This document shows, one piece after another, positions 9,972 to 21,849 of a DNA stretch of 64,000 nucleotides. This stretch comes from Salminus brasiliensis (Eukaryota; Chordata; Actinopteri; Characiformes; Bryconidae). Under the pieces are notes generated by a model. The model searched no databases. It was not told the DNA's origin and was given only the letters and a program-made list of their open reading frames with translations. The stretch's first letter is position 1. Each line of letters starts with the position of its first letter. The position numbers were made by a program, and so were the translations under genes. The DNA lies in assembly GCF_030463535.1 (NCBI RefSeq), contig NC_132879.1, forward strand, positions 44,039,970-44,103,969, read 5' to 3'.

Positions 9972-12027
9972 ATAACAGCACTGTTATCAAACATCACTTA
10001 CAAAAATGAAACAGCAATCATAACACATAGCACTCACAAGTAGGGAACAGCACTGCTGCATACAACACTTTTAACCATAGAACAGCACTGTTACACATAG
10101 CACCTACAAGCAGTGAACAGCACTGCAACAAACAGCACTTACAAGCCAGAAACAGCACTGTAACAAACAGCACTTACAAGCCAGAAACAGCACTGTAACA
10201 AACAGCACTTACAAGCCAGAAACAGCACTGTAACAAACAGCACTTACAAGCTGAAAACAGCACTGTTACAAACAGCACTTACAAACTAGGAACAGCACTG
10301 TTACAAACAGCACTTACAAACTAGGAACAGCACTGTTACAAACAGCACTTACAAGCTGGAAACAGCACTGTTACAAACAGCACTTACAAACTGGGAACAG
10401 CACTGTTACAAACTGCACTTACAAACTAGGAACAACACTGTTACAAACAGCACTTACATTAGCAGTTACAAACAAAGGTAAAGAAAAGGTAAAGGTGCAC
10501 GTATTTGTCACTGTACAGTGTACAGCGAAATGTGTCCTCCGCATTTAACCCATCTGGTAGTGAACACACACTCACACACACACATGTGTTAGGGGCAGTG
10601 AGTACACACACACACCCAGAGCGGTGGGCAGCCAACTCCAGCGCCCGGGGAGCAGAGAGGGTAAAGGGCCTTGCTCAAGGGCCCAACAGAGCACTTACAA
10701 ACTAGGAACAGCACTGTTACAAACAGCACTTACAAACTAGGAACATCACTGTTACAAACAACACTTACAAGCAGTGAACAGCACTGTTACAAACAGCATT
10801 TACAAGCAGTGAACAGCAATGTTACAAACTGCACTTACAAGCTGGAAACAGCACTGTTACAAACAGCACTTACAAACTAGGAACAGCACTGTTACAAACA
10901 GCACTTACAAACTAGGAACAACACTGTTACAAACAGCACTTACATGCTGTGAACAGCACTGTTACAAACAGCACTTACAAACTAGGAACAGCACTGTTAC
11001 AAACAGCACTTACAAACTAGGAACATCACTGTTACAAACAACACTTACAAGCAGTGAACAGCACTGTTACAAACAGCATTTACAAGCAGTGAACAGCAAT
11101 GTTACAAACTGCACTTACAAGCCAGAAACAGCACTGTTACAAACAGCACTTACAAACTAGGAACAGCACTGTTACAAACAGCACTTACAAACTAGGAACA
11201 GCACTGTTACAAACTGCACTTACGAACTAGGAACAACACTGTTACAAACAGCACTTACATGCTGTGAACAGCACTGTTACAAACAGCACTTACAAACTAG
11301 GAACAGCACTGTTACAAACAGCACTTACAAACTAGGAACAGCACTGTTACAAACAGCACTTACAAACTAGGAACAGCACTTACAAACTAGGAACAGCACT
11401 GTTAAAAACAGCACTTACAAGCAGTGAAAAGCACTGTTATAAACAGCATTTACAAGCAGTGAACAGCACTGTTACAAACTGCACTTACAGGAAGGGAACA
11501 GCACTGTTACAAACAGCACTTGCAAGAAATAAACAGCACTGTTACAAACAGCACTTACAGGAAGGGAACAGCACTGTTACTAATATCACTTACAAACAGG
11601 GAACAGCACAGTTACAAACAGCACTTACAAACTAGGAACAGCACTGTTACAAACAACACTTACAAACTAGGAACAGCACTGTTACAAACAGCACTTACAA
11701 GCAGTGAACAGCACTGTTACAAACAGCATTTACAAGCAGTGAACAGCACAGTTACAAACAGCACTTACAAACTAGGAACAGCACTGTTACAAACAGCACT
11801 TACAAACTAGGAACAACACTGTTACAAACAGCACTTACAAACTAGGAACAACACTGTTACAAACAGCACTTGCAAGAAATAAACAGTACTGTTACAAACA
11901 GCACTTACAGTAGGAAACAGCACTGTTACTAATATCACTTACAAACAGGGAACAGCACTGTTACAAGGGGCACTTACAACTTGTGAACAGCACTGTTACA
12001 AACAGCACTTACATGTAGTGAACAGCA
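9972..12027 (+). repeat. 35-bp minisatellite array
   Basis: A tandem array of about 50 units with consensus AACAGCACTGTTACA-AACAGCACTTACA-AACTAGG (35 bp). The last seven bases vary (AACTAGG, AGCAGTG, AGCTGGA, AGCCAGA). Diagnostic variants recur at exact multiples of 35: 280 bp (10741/11021), 315 bp (10941/11256) and 350 bp (11521/11871). Each unit is itself two similar 13-15-bp halves, and the first half holds a dyad AACAG-CA-CTGTT. Because 35 is not a multiple of 3, the apparent open frames are artefacts. The array is interrupted by a dispersed element at 10494-10690. Confidence 0.97.
10494..10690 (+). mobile_element. Dispersed retroelement-like insert inside the minisatellite
   Basis: A non-minisatellite block contains ACAGCGAAATGTGTCCTCCG, CATTTAACCCATC, an AC-rich segment, GAGCGGTGGGCAGCC, GCGCCCGGGGAGCAG and CCTTGCTCAAGGGCCC. 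I know this motif order as a very common teleost dispersed repeat. Its exact class is not certain. Minisatellite units flank it on both sides. Confidence 0.7.
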
Positions 12028-13167
12028 AGACGTGTCTGCCAGATACACAAAGCAGATAGATTAGGTGGGTTTAAGTTGTGCTTGTAATAAGCATCACATC
12101 AGCACTTCTGTGGGGTCAAACCAATATCAGGGTTCAGTGGAGGATGATGGAAGAGGCTGAACTATGCAATGGTCACTATTGTATGCGTTCCATAGAAACG
12201 GCCTTGTCCCTTTTCATTTGTTTAATTACTAGTCTTCTAGAATGCTGAAAGAGCTACACTCACAAAGCAAAGAGTGCACTAAATCAGCAGAGTGGCATGA
12301 CCCTAGATCACACACAGACTCACAAGCATAGAGACACACACATACCACACACACACACACACAAACAGACTTGCTTCATCTTACAGACTTTCTGACAAGA
12401 AAAAAACATCCAGTTGATGTTTGGAGACTGCTTTTAAAATGTCATAATATCATTTGTTTAATGGGGTGTAATTGTCTTTATATTGGCAGATCATTATTTT
12501 TTTTGTTGTTGTGTAAGTGTAAACCAATAATATTGTAACATTTGTAGAGCATTTCTTGAGATATTACAAATATTTCTTTGGACTGTGGACAAATAAACGT
12601 AAACATAAAATAAGTCTCTTCCTCACAGCAGCAAACACCCACATACAGACTCTGTGACATGACCTGGGGGAACCTTAGCCAACCCCAGAGTGCAGTAGAA
12701 GCAGTTAAGGGACCATAAAAGTCTAGGATAAAGAGAGTCTGTGTGTGGGAATCTCTGGCATATGGGCCATAACCCAGAGTCAAACTGAAAAGCCTCATCA
12801 CTCTAATGGACTTCAGGCTAACACACTGACCGCCCAGCCTGGACTGGGTCAAACGTTGAGAGTCATGCTTACAGAAGCAGACAAATGTATGTACAATTAA
12901 AAAGCGCTATAGACGAGTGTGTGGCATAACCAAGAATCATATGCAAACTCATATATATGTATATGTTTGTAAGCTCCTGTCCAACTGCTTTATGCAGAAG
13001 ACATAAACCTTGGCTTATGTCTTTCAGGTATGCTCAGACATTAATATACACACTCAAACACACACGCGCCCACACAGACTTGTGGCATTCCTTATTTATT
13101 GAGGGTCAGTGACACCTCTTCCGGGTCTATTGTGTATCAGTATTTGAATGCAGCCCAGGCTACTCAC

Positions 13168-13265
13168 TCAAGTGTGGCTATTTTCTGGGCCAGGCTGGCA
13201 ATCACAGCAAAGAGGCGCAGGTCTGTCAGACCTTCCATCACTCTGAAATCAACTAGCTCTAGTAT
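13168..13265 (-). CDS. EF-hand gene: helical exon after the loop (phase 0-2)
   Basis: A 98-nt exon encoding ILELVDFRVMEGLTDLRLFA and then VIASLAQKIATL, a hydrophobic helical segment that may form a degenerate second EF-hand partner; no canonical loop is visible. The pyrimidine tract of its acceptor is a (CT)n microsatellite directly abutting the CAG. The donor is GTGAGT. Confidence 0.88.

Positions 13266-13267
<2 letters not shown>

Positions 13268-13296
<29 letters not shown>
13268..13296. repeat. (AG)n microsatellite forming an acceptor tract
   Basis: About 14 AG units. On the transcribed strand this is (CT)n and runs directly into CAG, the 3' splice site of exon 13168-13265. Confidence 0.95.
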
Positions 13297-13300
<4 letters not shown>

Positions 13301-13304
13301 CAGC

Positions 13305-13760
13305 ACTAGTCTTTATTTTACACTCACAATGTTAAGTTTAACACTAAAAGTGTTGATTTTACACTCACAATGTTACATTTAACTCTCATAGTCTTTATTT
13401 TACACCTGCAGTGTTAAATTAAACTGTAATAGTGTTGATTTTACATTCACAATGTTAAATCAAACACTAATAGTGTAAATTTTACACTCACCGTGTTAAA
13501 TTAAACATTAATAGTGTTCATTTTACACTCACAATGTTAAATTAAACACTAATAGTGTTCATTTTACACTCACAATGTTAAATTAAACACTAATAGTGTT
13601 CATTTTACACTCAATACATTAGAGTAAACACTAATAGTGGTAATTTTACACTCAACATGATAAATTAAACACAAATAGTGTTGATTTTACCCTCATAATG
13701 TTAAATTTAACACTTAACCTGTTAACAATCACAATTTTAAACACTGATAGTGTTGCTTCA
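13305..13760 (+). repeat. 41-bp minisatellite array
   Basis: About 11 units of roughly ATTTTACACTCACAATGTTA-AATTAAACACTAATAGTGTTC. The best-preserved units start at 13520, 13561 and 13602, exactly 41 bp apart; outer units are degenerate. Each unit holds a perfect 6-bp dyad AACACT-AAT-AGTGTT. Confidence 0.92.
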
Positions 13761-14185
13761 TCACTGGCAAATTTGCTGTGTGGAATAATCTTTGGATGCC
13801 ATGTTTCTTAGCAACTACAGAATATGGGGAAGAGGGGTAATGCAATGCTATAATCTGCATCTATATCCGTTTAGAGTTCAAAATATCTGTATCTGTACCA
13901 TGCATTTAAATTTGAGCCAACTTAAGATAATTAATGATTAACATTTAGTGTGTAACATTTATTCATTCATTCAATACCTTCATGTGCCTTGAATTATTTT
14001 TGCATAATAAAGAGTGGTGAAAAACATGCATTACACAGCTCACTGTGTCAACATTGTGTTAAGCTATGGCTCTACACACACTATTTCAGTGCTACTCACC
14101 CAAAAAGCCAAAAATTATTTTATAGATGAGACTAGTTTACATTTTTGTGTTTGTATGTGTAGAGCATGGGTGTAGCGGTAGTGAC

Positions 14186-14296
14186 CCTGTATACATAGAT
14201 TTCTTCCTCTTCGGTCAGCAGTTCTGGAGGGATAATCTCTTTCAGGGCAAGCAGCACTTGGAAACAGGAGATATAGCCATCACCATCACTGTCAAC
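14186..14296 (-). CDS. EF-hand gene: calcium-loop exon (phase 0-0)
   Basis: A 111-nt exon encoding VDSDGDGYISCFQVLLALKE and then IIPPELLTEEEEIYVYR. The loop D-S-D-G-D-G-Y-I-S-C-F-Q has Asp at positions 1, 3 and 5, Gly at 6 and Ile at 8, as expected for an EF-hand. Position 12 is Gln instead of the usual Glu or Asp. The acceptor is good. The donor that preserves the frame is AGG followed by GTCACT, which is weak. An acidic stretch (EEEE) follows the exiting helix. Confidence 0.88.
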
Positions 14297-14420
14297 CTGC
14301 AGAGACATTTTTTTTTTTTACTATTTGTCAGCTGCTGTTGGGTGATTACTATCATACCTCACTCAAGATTCTCACATTGTTGGAACAACTACGAGAGTGT
14401 GAGTGAAAAGTCTTACGTAC
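14297..14420 (-). other. Short 124-bp intron of the EF-hand gene
   Basis: Typical compact fish intron with donor GTACGT and acceptor ending TGTCTCTGCAG after an A-rich run. No feature inside. Confidence 0.85.
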
Positions 14421-14491
14421 CGCTTCAAAAGCACTCTCGTATGCTGTGAGCTTCTCCGGACTGATAATGCAGTATTTGGCCAGGAAATCAA
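14421..14491 (-). CDS. EF-hand gene: entering helix of the EF-hand (phase 1-0)
   Basis: A 71-nt exon with acceptor CTTTTACCTGCAG and donor GTACGT. It encodes DFLAKYCIISPEKLTAYESA followed by FEA, the helix that runs into the calcium-binding loop in the next exon. The intron boundary falls two codons before loop position 1. The next intron is only 124 nt. Confidence 0.88.
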
Positions 14492-15573
14492 CTGCAGGTA
14501 AAAGAAAGAGGAAATAATAACTTATTAAATAAGAGTATAATTTAAAAATATCAACTGATTACAGCAGGAACAGCAGCAACAACAATAATACCAATGATGC
14601 TGTTTTTTATTATAATACATTAACAGTACAGTGACATAGTGAAACACCTTTATGTATATTATGATCATTTATCATCAAGCCATTAGGAAATATCTTAACT
14701 TATATCATAACTACTATGGAAAAGCTATCATGTATTTATGCCAAGATATTTAGTTGCACAGATTTTGTATTTTGTTAACAGGAAAAAATGAATATTCATG
14801 CTAAAGTGTGTCAACATTGCTGAAATATTAAACCTGTTGCATTCAATATCCATTCCATACAGTCTGCACAAAGAAACTATGCTGCAAAAACAGCCTATTT
14901 GAATTTACTGTTTGGTGCTGTCACAAAAAAAACAACACATTTACATATCCACATATTCAGCCTACATCATCACAGAAATGACAAGTGACAAAATCTAATA
15001 CAAGGCAATTGTGGGATATGCAGTCTTTGAGTTATGATTTTTTTAACCTGCGGACACTGACATTAAACAACATTAGCTGGTGCTACCTTTATGTACAATT
15101 TTGCCTGATCTGTACAGCTGGAGAGATTGGCTTCATGTTCACTTACCTTAGACAGTCCGAGCATATATCCCTGGTGTACACTATAGAGGATGTTATGCTT
15201 TTCAGATATGAAGACATAAGGTAGTCATGAAATGACCATTTAATGAGTATTGTTAGGACTTTTTTCCACACTATTTCAAGTACATCACTGTCCCTAAGTG
15301 GCCACAGAAAGGGCTCTATCTGAGCCAGGACAGGCTATGCAATATTCGTTTACCACATACCACTAATACTGAGGTAACTATAGAAAAGTGCCACACCCAG
15401 CATAAAGCTATCATTTGCTTTGATGTTAGCCCATACTGTATGTTCTCAACCCTCACTGTACAATAGTACTATAGAAAACCATTCTTTTTTTTGTAATATA
15501 AGACTGTTGTAATCACACTGATGTCCACAAAGCATTGAGAATGCATAGCGCTGTATAGTATAGTAGGCTAATA

Positions 15574-15584
15574 CCCCCCCCCCC
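15574..15584 (+). repeat. C11 run
   Basis: Homopolymer of 11 C; G-run on the transcribed strand. Confidence 0.95.
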
Positions 15585-15986
15585 TTTGGAAACGACAGAA
15601 ATGACACTAAATGCAGAACGCCGACCACACAGCCTGTATATGTCTACTTCACTGTCAGGTATGCGATATTCATGTAGTCCATAAGCTTTTAAATGGAGTA
15701 GAAGAAAGAACAAAAAGAAAATAGGGTAGATAGAAAGAGAGCAACGTTCCTCTGACAGAGAAAAGGGGTCAGGCCATACACAACACTGAATGTGCCCTTG
15801 TTAGTGACGCACTGGAGGGAGATTTCTATATATAATGATGAACAAAAACAAAGCTATGGGATTAAGTGTGGATAACAAACAATGCAAAACAGCCCCAAAA
15901 ACACAATGCATGCTCTGTGTGTGAAGGATTGCTGTTTTGTTTTTGTTTGTTTTTGTGCAGTGTGCTTGTGTTATATGTGTGTATGT

Positions 15987-15989
<3 letters not shown>

Positions 15990-16042
<53 letters not shown>
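15990..16042. repeat. (TA)n microsatellite
   Basis: About 26 TA units, palindromic and cruciform-prone. Confidence 0.97.
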
Positions 16043-16046
<4 letters not shown>

Positions 16047-16161
16047 ACAATAAAATAATATACTGTATATACTTGCAAGGCCCAAAAATTCACATATTTC
16101 TCAGCCTAGAAAATCTGTCGTTTTTTTTAGGCATTTTAATTCTCTCTCAGCTGCAAAAGAA

Positions 16162-16174
16162 CCCCCCCCCCCCC
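16162..16174 (+). repeat. C13 run
   Basis: Homopolymer of 13 C followed by TTTAAA. Confidence 0.95.
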
Positions 16175-17099
16175 TTTAAATATTGAGAGCTGCATTGAGA
16201 AGTGACTAAATGAGCATGCGTTATTCATAGTCACTGGAATGAGAGGAGTGGGCCACGATTGGGCCACTGCAGTGGACGTCCACACTACTGAGGAGGTCTG
16301 ACCTTCTGACGGTTAGGAGTTAAATGGGATGTGATTATGGGCAGCTTCGTTATGCGTGGATTTAGATGGGTGGGCCACAGCCAGTGGATGAGCAGTGACT
16401 CCGTCAGAGATTGGGAAAACAAAAGGAGGTGAATGGGTGCGCGTCCCGTCACTCTCATCACCATCACCATCATCATTGCCATTCTTTTCTCTTTCTTACT
16501 GAGGGATCGCTTCAGAGTTACCTTCACTCCTATTAAAAGGTTCTCTCTCTCTCTCTCTCTCTCTGTAGTTCTCCTCTTGATTAACATTTTCTGCTAGGCT
16601 TCACACCAAAGGGCCCAACCTGTGCGCCGTGAAGCCCTGGGTGGGAAAAAAAGCAGTCAGCCGCTGGAGTGGAATCAGATAAGGCTATCAGGCAGGAGGA
16701 TTTAGGCTTACGCCTTTGTGCCCCCCCCACACACACACACACCAACCCGCTTGTGCTTCCTCCCTCAATCTCTCACTCCACTGCACCTTTTGTTCTCTTG
16801 ATTCTCTGACAGAAAGCCCCCCAACACACACACACTCACATACACACTCACACACATAGATGCACACGTACACAGCCTGGTGGCAGGCCAGCAGTGAGAC
16901 AAGAGACAAGCTTATTATGGAAAGGGGAAGAATTACAGACAGCGACAAGAGTGTGGAGACAGACAGGCACTGTTGACTTTTTTCTTATCCAACACATCAA
17001 ATACAAAGCAAATACAGCCAAAGGTACAGGACAGTAACCCAAAATGATATTCATAAAGACACCCCCCCTTCCAAAAATGCTAACAAATGCTAATGATGA

Positions 17100-17902
17100 C
17101 TCATACCTACCCCCTTTAGCTGGGACTTATCAGAGATGAATTGTTATTTAGGCTTATATTCCTGAATCTTTTCATGAAATTTAACCACCAAGAAGCTCCA
17201 AGACTCAAACAGCTCTTTAGCGCATCTTGCTAACCGTGGCGCTGTCCAGCACCTGTGTAAGAGGCATGCAGATTCCAGATGCAGCCTGCAATGGAAGGCC
17301 TGGGGGCAGCAGCGTCCAGACACTGTTAGAGGATCAGGGACAGGCTGGAATGGGCTGATAAAGAGAAAGGACGCGAGAGGGAAACAGAGAGCGAGAAAGA
17401 AAATGGAGAGTAGTCTCCATTCCCCATTCTCCCAGCTGAATCCCAATACGGATCAGTGCAATGATCCGAACACATCCTTGCCTTTCTCCTTCTCGCTGTG
17501 TGTGTGTGTGTGTGTGTTATGTGTGTCTGCCAGAACAGATTTCAAGCTAAATCCAGCCTCTGCTCTGGGACTGGCCACACGACGCTCGGTCCAGAGCTCC
17601 AAGCACCGTCACAGCTATTTGCAAACAGATGCGCGTCTCAGGGCCGAGAGGATTTTTTGATCAATCAAGCCTTAACAAGTCAAGTTGACTAGATGCGAAT
17701 GTAGCGCTTTGCATGTGAAAGGGGGGAAGCCGAGGAAGGCCCCAGTTTGATTAAGAGTAAGCAGATAAATGGAAGATTGAAGCGGCCCCCTGCGAACAGG
17801 GAGCAGCCCCGTGGTCCCGCAGCTTTAAATCCACACTGATAGCAACTCTGTCCACCCTATTCTTCTGCTTCCCCTGATGAATGGACTCATTATTCAGTGG
17901 AT

Positions 17903-17942
<40 letters not shown>

Positions 17943-18300
17943 CTCTCCCTCGCACACTCTTTCTCTCTCATCTCCTCAACTGGAGTGGCAGCAGCTTAAA
18001 CCAGGTCCCCCTCCTTCAGTTCCCTCTTCCTCTCATCCTCTTTTGCTCTGCCTTCCTCTCCTTTCTCCTCAGCCCAACTTCTCCCCTTTCTGCAGCTCTG
18101 CGGCTAAACTATTCATGGCCGCCATCTGTGTACTTGCAGTAACATCAGGCTTGACCTGTACTTTTGAAGGCAGGTCCCTAGCTACCAAAAAAGGGGTTGA
18201 CTTTCTGCAACCGCCTGGCCCTAATCTGCCAATATCTGAATTCAGTCTCATTGTAATTCATTGCACACACAATGCTGCCCATGCTACCATCTTTTGGACG
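17100..18300. promoter_or_regulatory. Candidate regulatory island in the largest intron
   Basis: Unique, complex, GC-balanced sequence between AT-rich flanks, broken by (GT)n at 17489-17516 and (TC)n at 17908-17942. Short open frames occur on both strands, but none has paired splice sites with matching phase. The texture is like vertebrate conserved non-coding DNA. Conservation itself cannot be judged here. Confidence 0.3.
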
Positions 18301-19389
18301 GTTTTCTTCCGGCCCAGTACATCGTGCATTTTATCCCATTTGTTTCCGTCTGACTCACACGCACAAAAACCACAATCTCTCGCTTTCTCGTTTTCGCTTT
18401 CTGCTGTTCTCTTTCTCTCTCTCCCTCTCTTCCAGTGCATGCACAAAAGGTGTTAAAGCAGTAAAGTGCCACATGAGCTGAGTGAGCATGCTTGGTTGAG
18501 TTCCTCCGTATGGACCTGCTGCCTCTCATTGTGTTAGTGCATAGAATGAGGGGGTGGGTGGGGGATGTTTGCTTACAAATTGAACTTCTTAAATTTGTGC
18601 GCCACTTAGACAATATGTGGGATGATGCTTATATCTGCAAATTAATATAAAAAATTAATAAAAGGCCTGATTTCTGAATAGTAATAAACTATACTGAATC
18701 TAGTGAAATGTTAAGTCAGAATAGTTGATCTGATGCAACAATGCTTCAGTCTCAGTTTATTTGATCTATTAGCTGTGTTAAATTTCTACAATTGTTTAAA
18801 TCATAGTTGTTATTTAAATTGAGTAAATATGTATATTGTGCCTAGAATTAACACTACAACACAGTAAAACAGACACAGTAGTGAGTAAAGGGCCATTTAT
18901 GGACCCATTTCAGAGAACTTAGCAGTTACAGTTTAGCTTGTAAGAGTTCTTAATAATAGATACATATAATGATTTACTATTTAAGTACTATTTATGTATT
19001 TAATGTTCATGCAGTGTTGTCTATGAATCTGTTGTGTGCTGAGTGTGTGCACTGAAACGTGCAGGACAGGCCCAATTAAATGATAACCTTCCACAAGAAT
19101 GCAAAAAGTTTGTTGAAAGACTTTATTCCCAGTGATTCTGAAAAGGTTCTGCTGTATTTTAATAATGTAGAACATAAAATTCTCAAAGAATAAAGGTTTG
19201 TGTTTTTGATATGACAGCAATGACACATTGTGCTATGTATTAAAACCCAAATAGTGAACGCTTGATATGACAGGGTTACAGAGATCAAAATTTGTTATAA
19301 TGATAAGGCCAGGAAACTCAGAGCCAAGTCAAAGATTACAATTATGATTAAGAAACCATATGTTGTACAATTTTTACAGTGCTGATATG

Positions 19390-19770
19390 TTTGATATGTA
19401 TAGCTACCCAGATAACATGCCCTGTGAGGCCTGGGTGGGTAGCCCAACTGGGAACCACAAAAGGTTTTGTCCATGGGTTCCCAGTCAGCCCTACATATAG
19501 ATGCCCACCAGGTTCCCACCAGGGTCAGTGACTGGACCAGGAGTGGTTAATCATGGGCACCATCTGAGTTGTACAATGTACACAGGGCCTAGATGGGACC
19601 CATGTGAGATTAGGGTGGGCTGTAACGGCTGGGGCCCATTTAGGAGGTCTAACTTGGTCCCAGTATCAACACATATACAAACCCATCCAGAGCCCATGCC
19701 TACTTGGAACTCACCTGGAACCCACCTAGCCCACATTCCATCCATGTGAGCCACATGTGCATGTTGGCTG
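19390..19770. repeat. Internally repetitive dispersed element
   Basis: Many spaced copies of words such as GGGTGGG, CCCACCAGG, GGGACCCATG and AGCCCA on both strands suggest a degenerate short-period repeat or a repeat-rich transposon core. Open frames rich in Pro, Gly and Trp are by-products. Confidence 0.45.
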
Positions 19771-19839
19771 GGTGCAGATAACCTTGAGATCTGTTATATC
19801 TCTGTCTGTTTTAGTGTCCTCTCCTTGTCCTACACTCTT

Positions 19840-20110
19840 TGTATGAAGGTTCTATATAGTACTGAAAAAAAAGGTTATTTGGCTTGTAATGATAGTGGAA
19901 CCTTTTTTGGTGCTATATAGAACCATCTAGAAAAGGTTTTCGGCCAAGCTGAAGGACCCCAGGCAATCTTATAAGAATCCAAATGGTTCCTTTTGTTGTC
20001 ACAGTGCCATTCAAAACCACTGCCTTTACCAAACCATTTTTTTTAGAAAAGTACAGTTCCATAGTACCATACTGTAATTACTGGGAGTCATAGAAAACCA
20101 GTTAAATGAA
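19840..20110. mobile_element. GGTTCTATATAG-type dispersed repeat, copy 3
   Basis: It contains GAAGGTTCTATATAGTACTG, AACCTTTTTTGGTGCTATA and ATAGAACCAT in inverted arrangement, matching the pattern at 2190-2650 and 4800-5240. Confidence 0.5.
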
Positions 20111-20439
20111 CCAGTTAAAACAAATCTGTAAACAAATGTGGTTGTATCAAAATGTGAACTCTGATTTTTTTTTTTTAAGAGGGGCAATATTTGGCAACCC
20201 TGGGTGAACTGTGTTGTTGGATGGCGGGCACGTGGCTCCTCCCCTTTACTTTCCCTGAAAAGGAGGGAGAAAACAAACAAAGACACACGCAGGCGCCACA
20301 CACCTCCTGCTGGCTGCTTGCCACACACACACACACACACAAGCACGAGGGCCACAATCCCTCACAAACCGCTACACTCCGATCCCCACTGATAACTCCA
20401 CAAAAGGGCAAATCATTTGTTCTAACTGATCTCCTGTGA

Positions 20440-20920
20440 TAACCTCACAAAGCCCAAATCATCTGCCATTATTGCCATGGCTCCCCTTGACATTGTGCCA
20501 TTAATAAGGCCATTGAGGAGAGGCCTGCTCTGTTTGGATGCTGTATAATGGAGTCTTTGACAGATTCACTTGGCTCTCTGCGGCCAGGCACTCTGAATAC
20601 AGCGTGCATATTCCATGCCTGACGCTCGTCAATAGCTAGGCTTGTTTGTTTGCCGAGTCATTCTGATCTGATGGTAAATACTCACTGCCATTCTACACAC
20701 ACACCCCCCTCCCAAACTCTGCAAACAGAGCTTACATAAAGGCACTGTACCCTAACACACACACATACACACGTGCCATTAAGTGACTGCTCACTGCCCT
20801 TTCAGGGCGGCAAACTTTTCAGGCAACCATTCATCGGTGTGACAACAACAGGCCAAGCATAAGAGCCGCAAACTGTCTGCCCACAGAACACTGACTCAAG
20901 CATACTTTTCACTGAATTTC
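20440..20920. promoter_or_regulatory. Candidate regulatory island
   Basis: Complex unique sequence (for example CATTAATAAGGCCATTGAGG and GCGTGCATATTCCATGCC) followed by an AC-rich patch. No exon structure. Regulatory function is inferred only from texture. Confidence 0.25.
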
Positions 20921-21849
20921 ACAGAAGAGAAGTGTTCATTAGGCTACAGGACACTGACTTTCATAACAACTGATATATAAGCATCAGTTTTAAGTGACAA
21001 CATTTATCAAGTTTGACATTATTTTAGCAAGTATTATGTCAACTGACGCTTGTCAGGATAAGCCTTTATAGGCTTAGCGTTTATGTAGGTTTATACCCAT
21101 TGTTATGAAAGGCTTTGTCTTTATAACCCATGAATATGTTATAAAGGCTTTTATTTATGTATAAGTAAAAGACATTGATTATCTTCATATACAGAGGCAT
21201 CAGTCAAGGGGTGGGATATGAATAACAGGCAGGAAAAGGGTCACAAAGAGAGTCACTTTTGCCAAATTGTGTTTAGGCAGGTCTTATGGGTTTTTCTGGT
21301 ATACAGTACCAGAAAATGTGATCCAATAAAGGACAACCGTTGAACTGGCAACAAGGTCATTAGCACCTAAGGCCTAATGAAGGCCCACCTTCCAACGTAC
21401 AGGACCTGGTGCATCTTCCTTCCAGATATTTCTGACATTAACATTAACATTATACATTTCTTACCATAAAGTATACCTAGCATTAATTATGAAATTCATC
21501 CAGTTTCAAGAAAACTTACCTTGTCTCTTGGTAAGCAATTTATGTTAAGGTTGGTTCATCAATGATTACTTTTAACTATTAGCCAGTATTAAATATTACT
21601 TTAATTATTTATAAAAATATTGTACATGTATTTGGTTCTATGGGAGCAGTTCCCACACATATGTAAGCACTTAGAGTTTTAATTGGAAGTTTACACACAC
21701 TCATCATGGGCATATACGTATGCCATTGCAATTGGATTTTTAATAATTTCTATTCTTTTTCTGGGACAGACTGTGTGTACAGCAGAAATTGTAGAAACAG
21801 GATTAAAATATACATACAGCATACCTAATAATTAGTTATATGTTCACTA

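Larger units (their letters stand above)
7324..13167 (-). other. Intron of the EF-hand gene with the 35-bp minisatellite
   Basis: 5.8 kb. It contains a Tc1-like fossil (7490-7790), a (TA)n/poly-T tract (7949-8003), (ATT)n (8158-8195), dispersed repeat B copy 1 (8246-8430), a G/C-skewed unique stretch (8870-9130), an (AC)n tract (9172-9232), a GC-rich unique island (9280-9660) and the minisatellite (9972-12027). Then comes unique AT-rich DNA to the next exon, including (AC)n at 12345-12362. No exon is seen. Confidence 0.7.
13266..14185 (-). other. Intron of the EF-hand gene with the 41-bp minisatellite
   Basis: 920 bp. It contains the (AG)n tract at 13268-13296, the 41-bp array (13305-13760) and about 420 bp of unique AT-rich DNA. 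Confidence 0.8.

Noticed and set aside
10671..11810. Plus-strand open frames rich in TNSTYKLGTALLQ-like repeats
   Set aside because: They read through the 35-bp minisatellite. The unit is not a multiple of three, so the frame only cycles through a stop-poor repeat.
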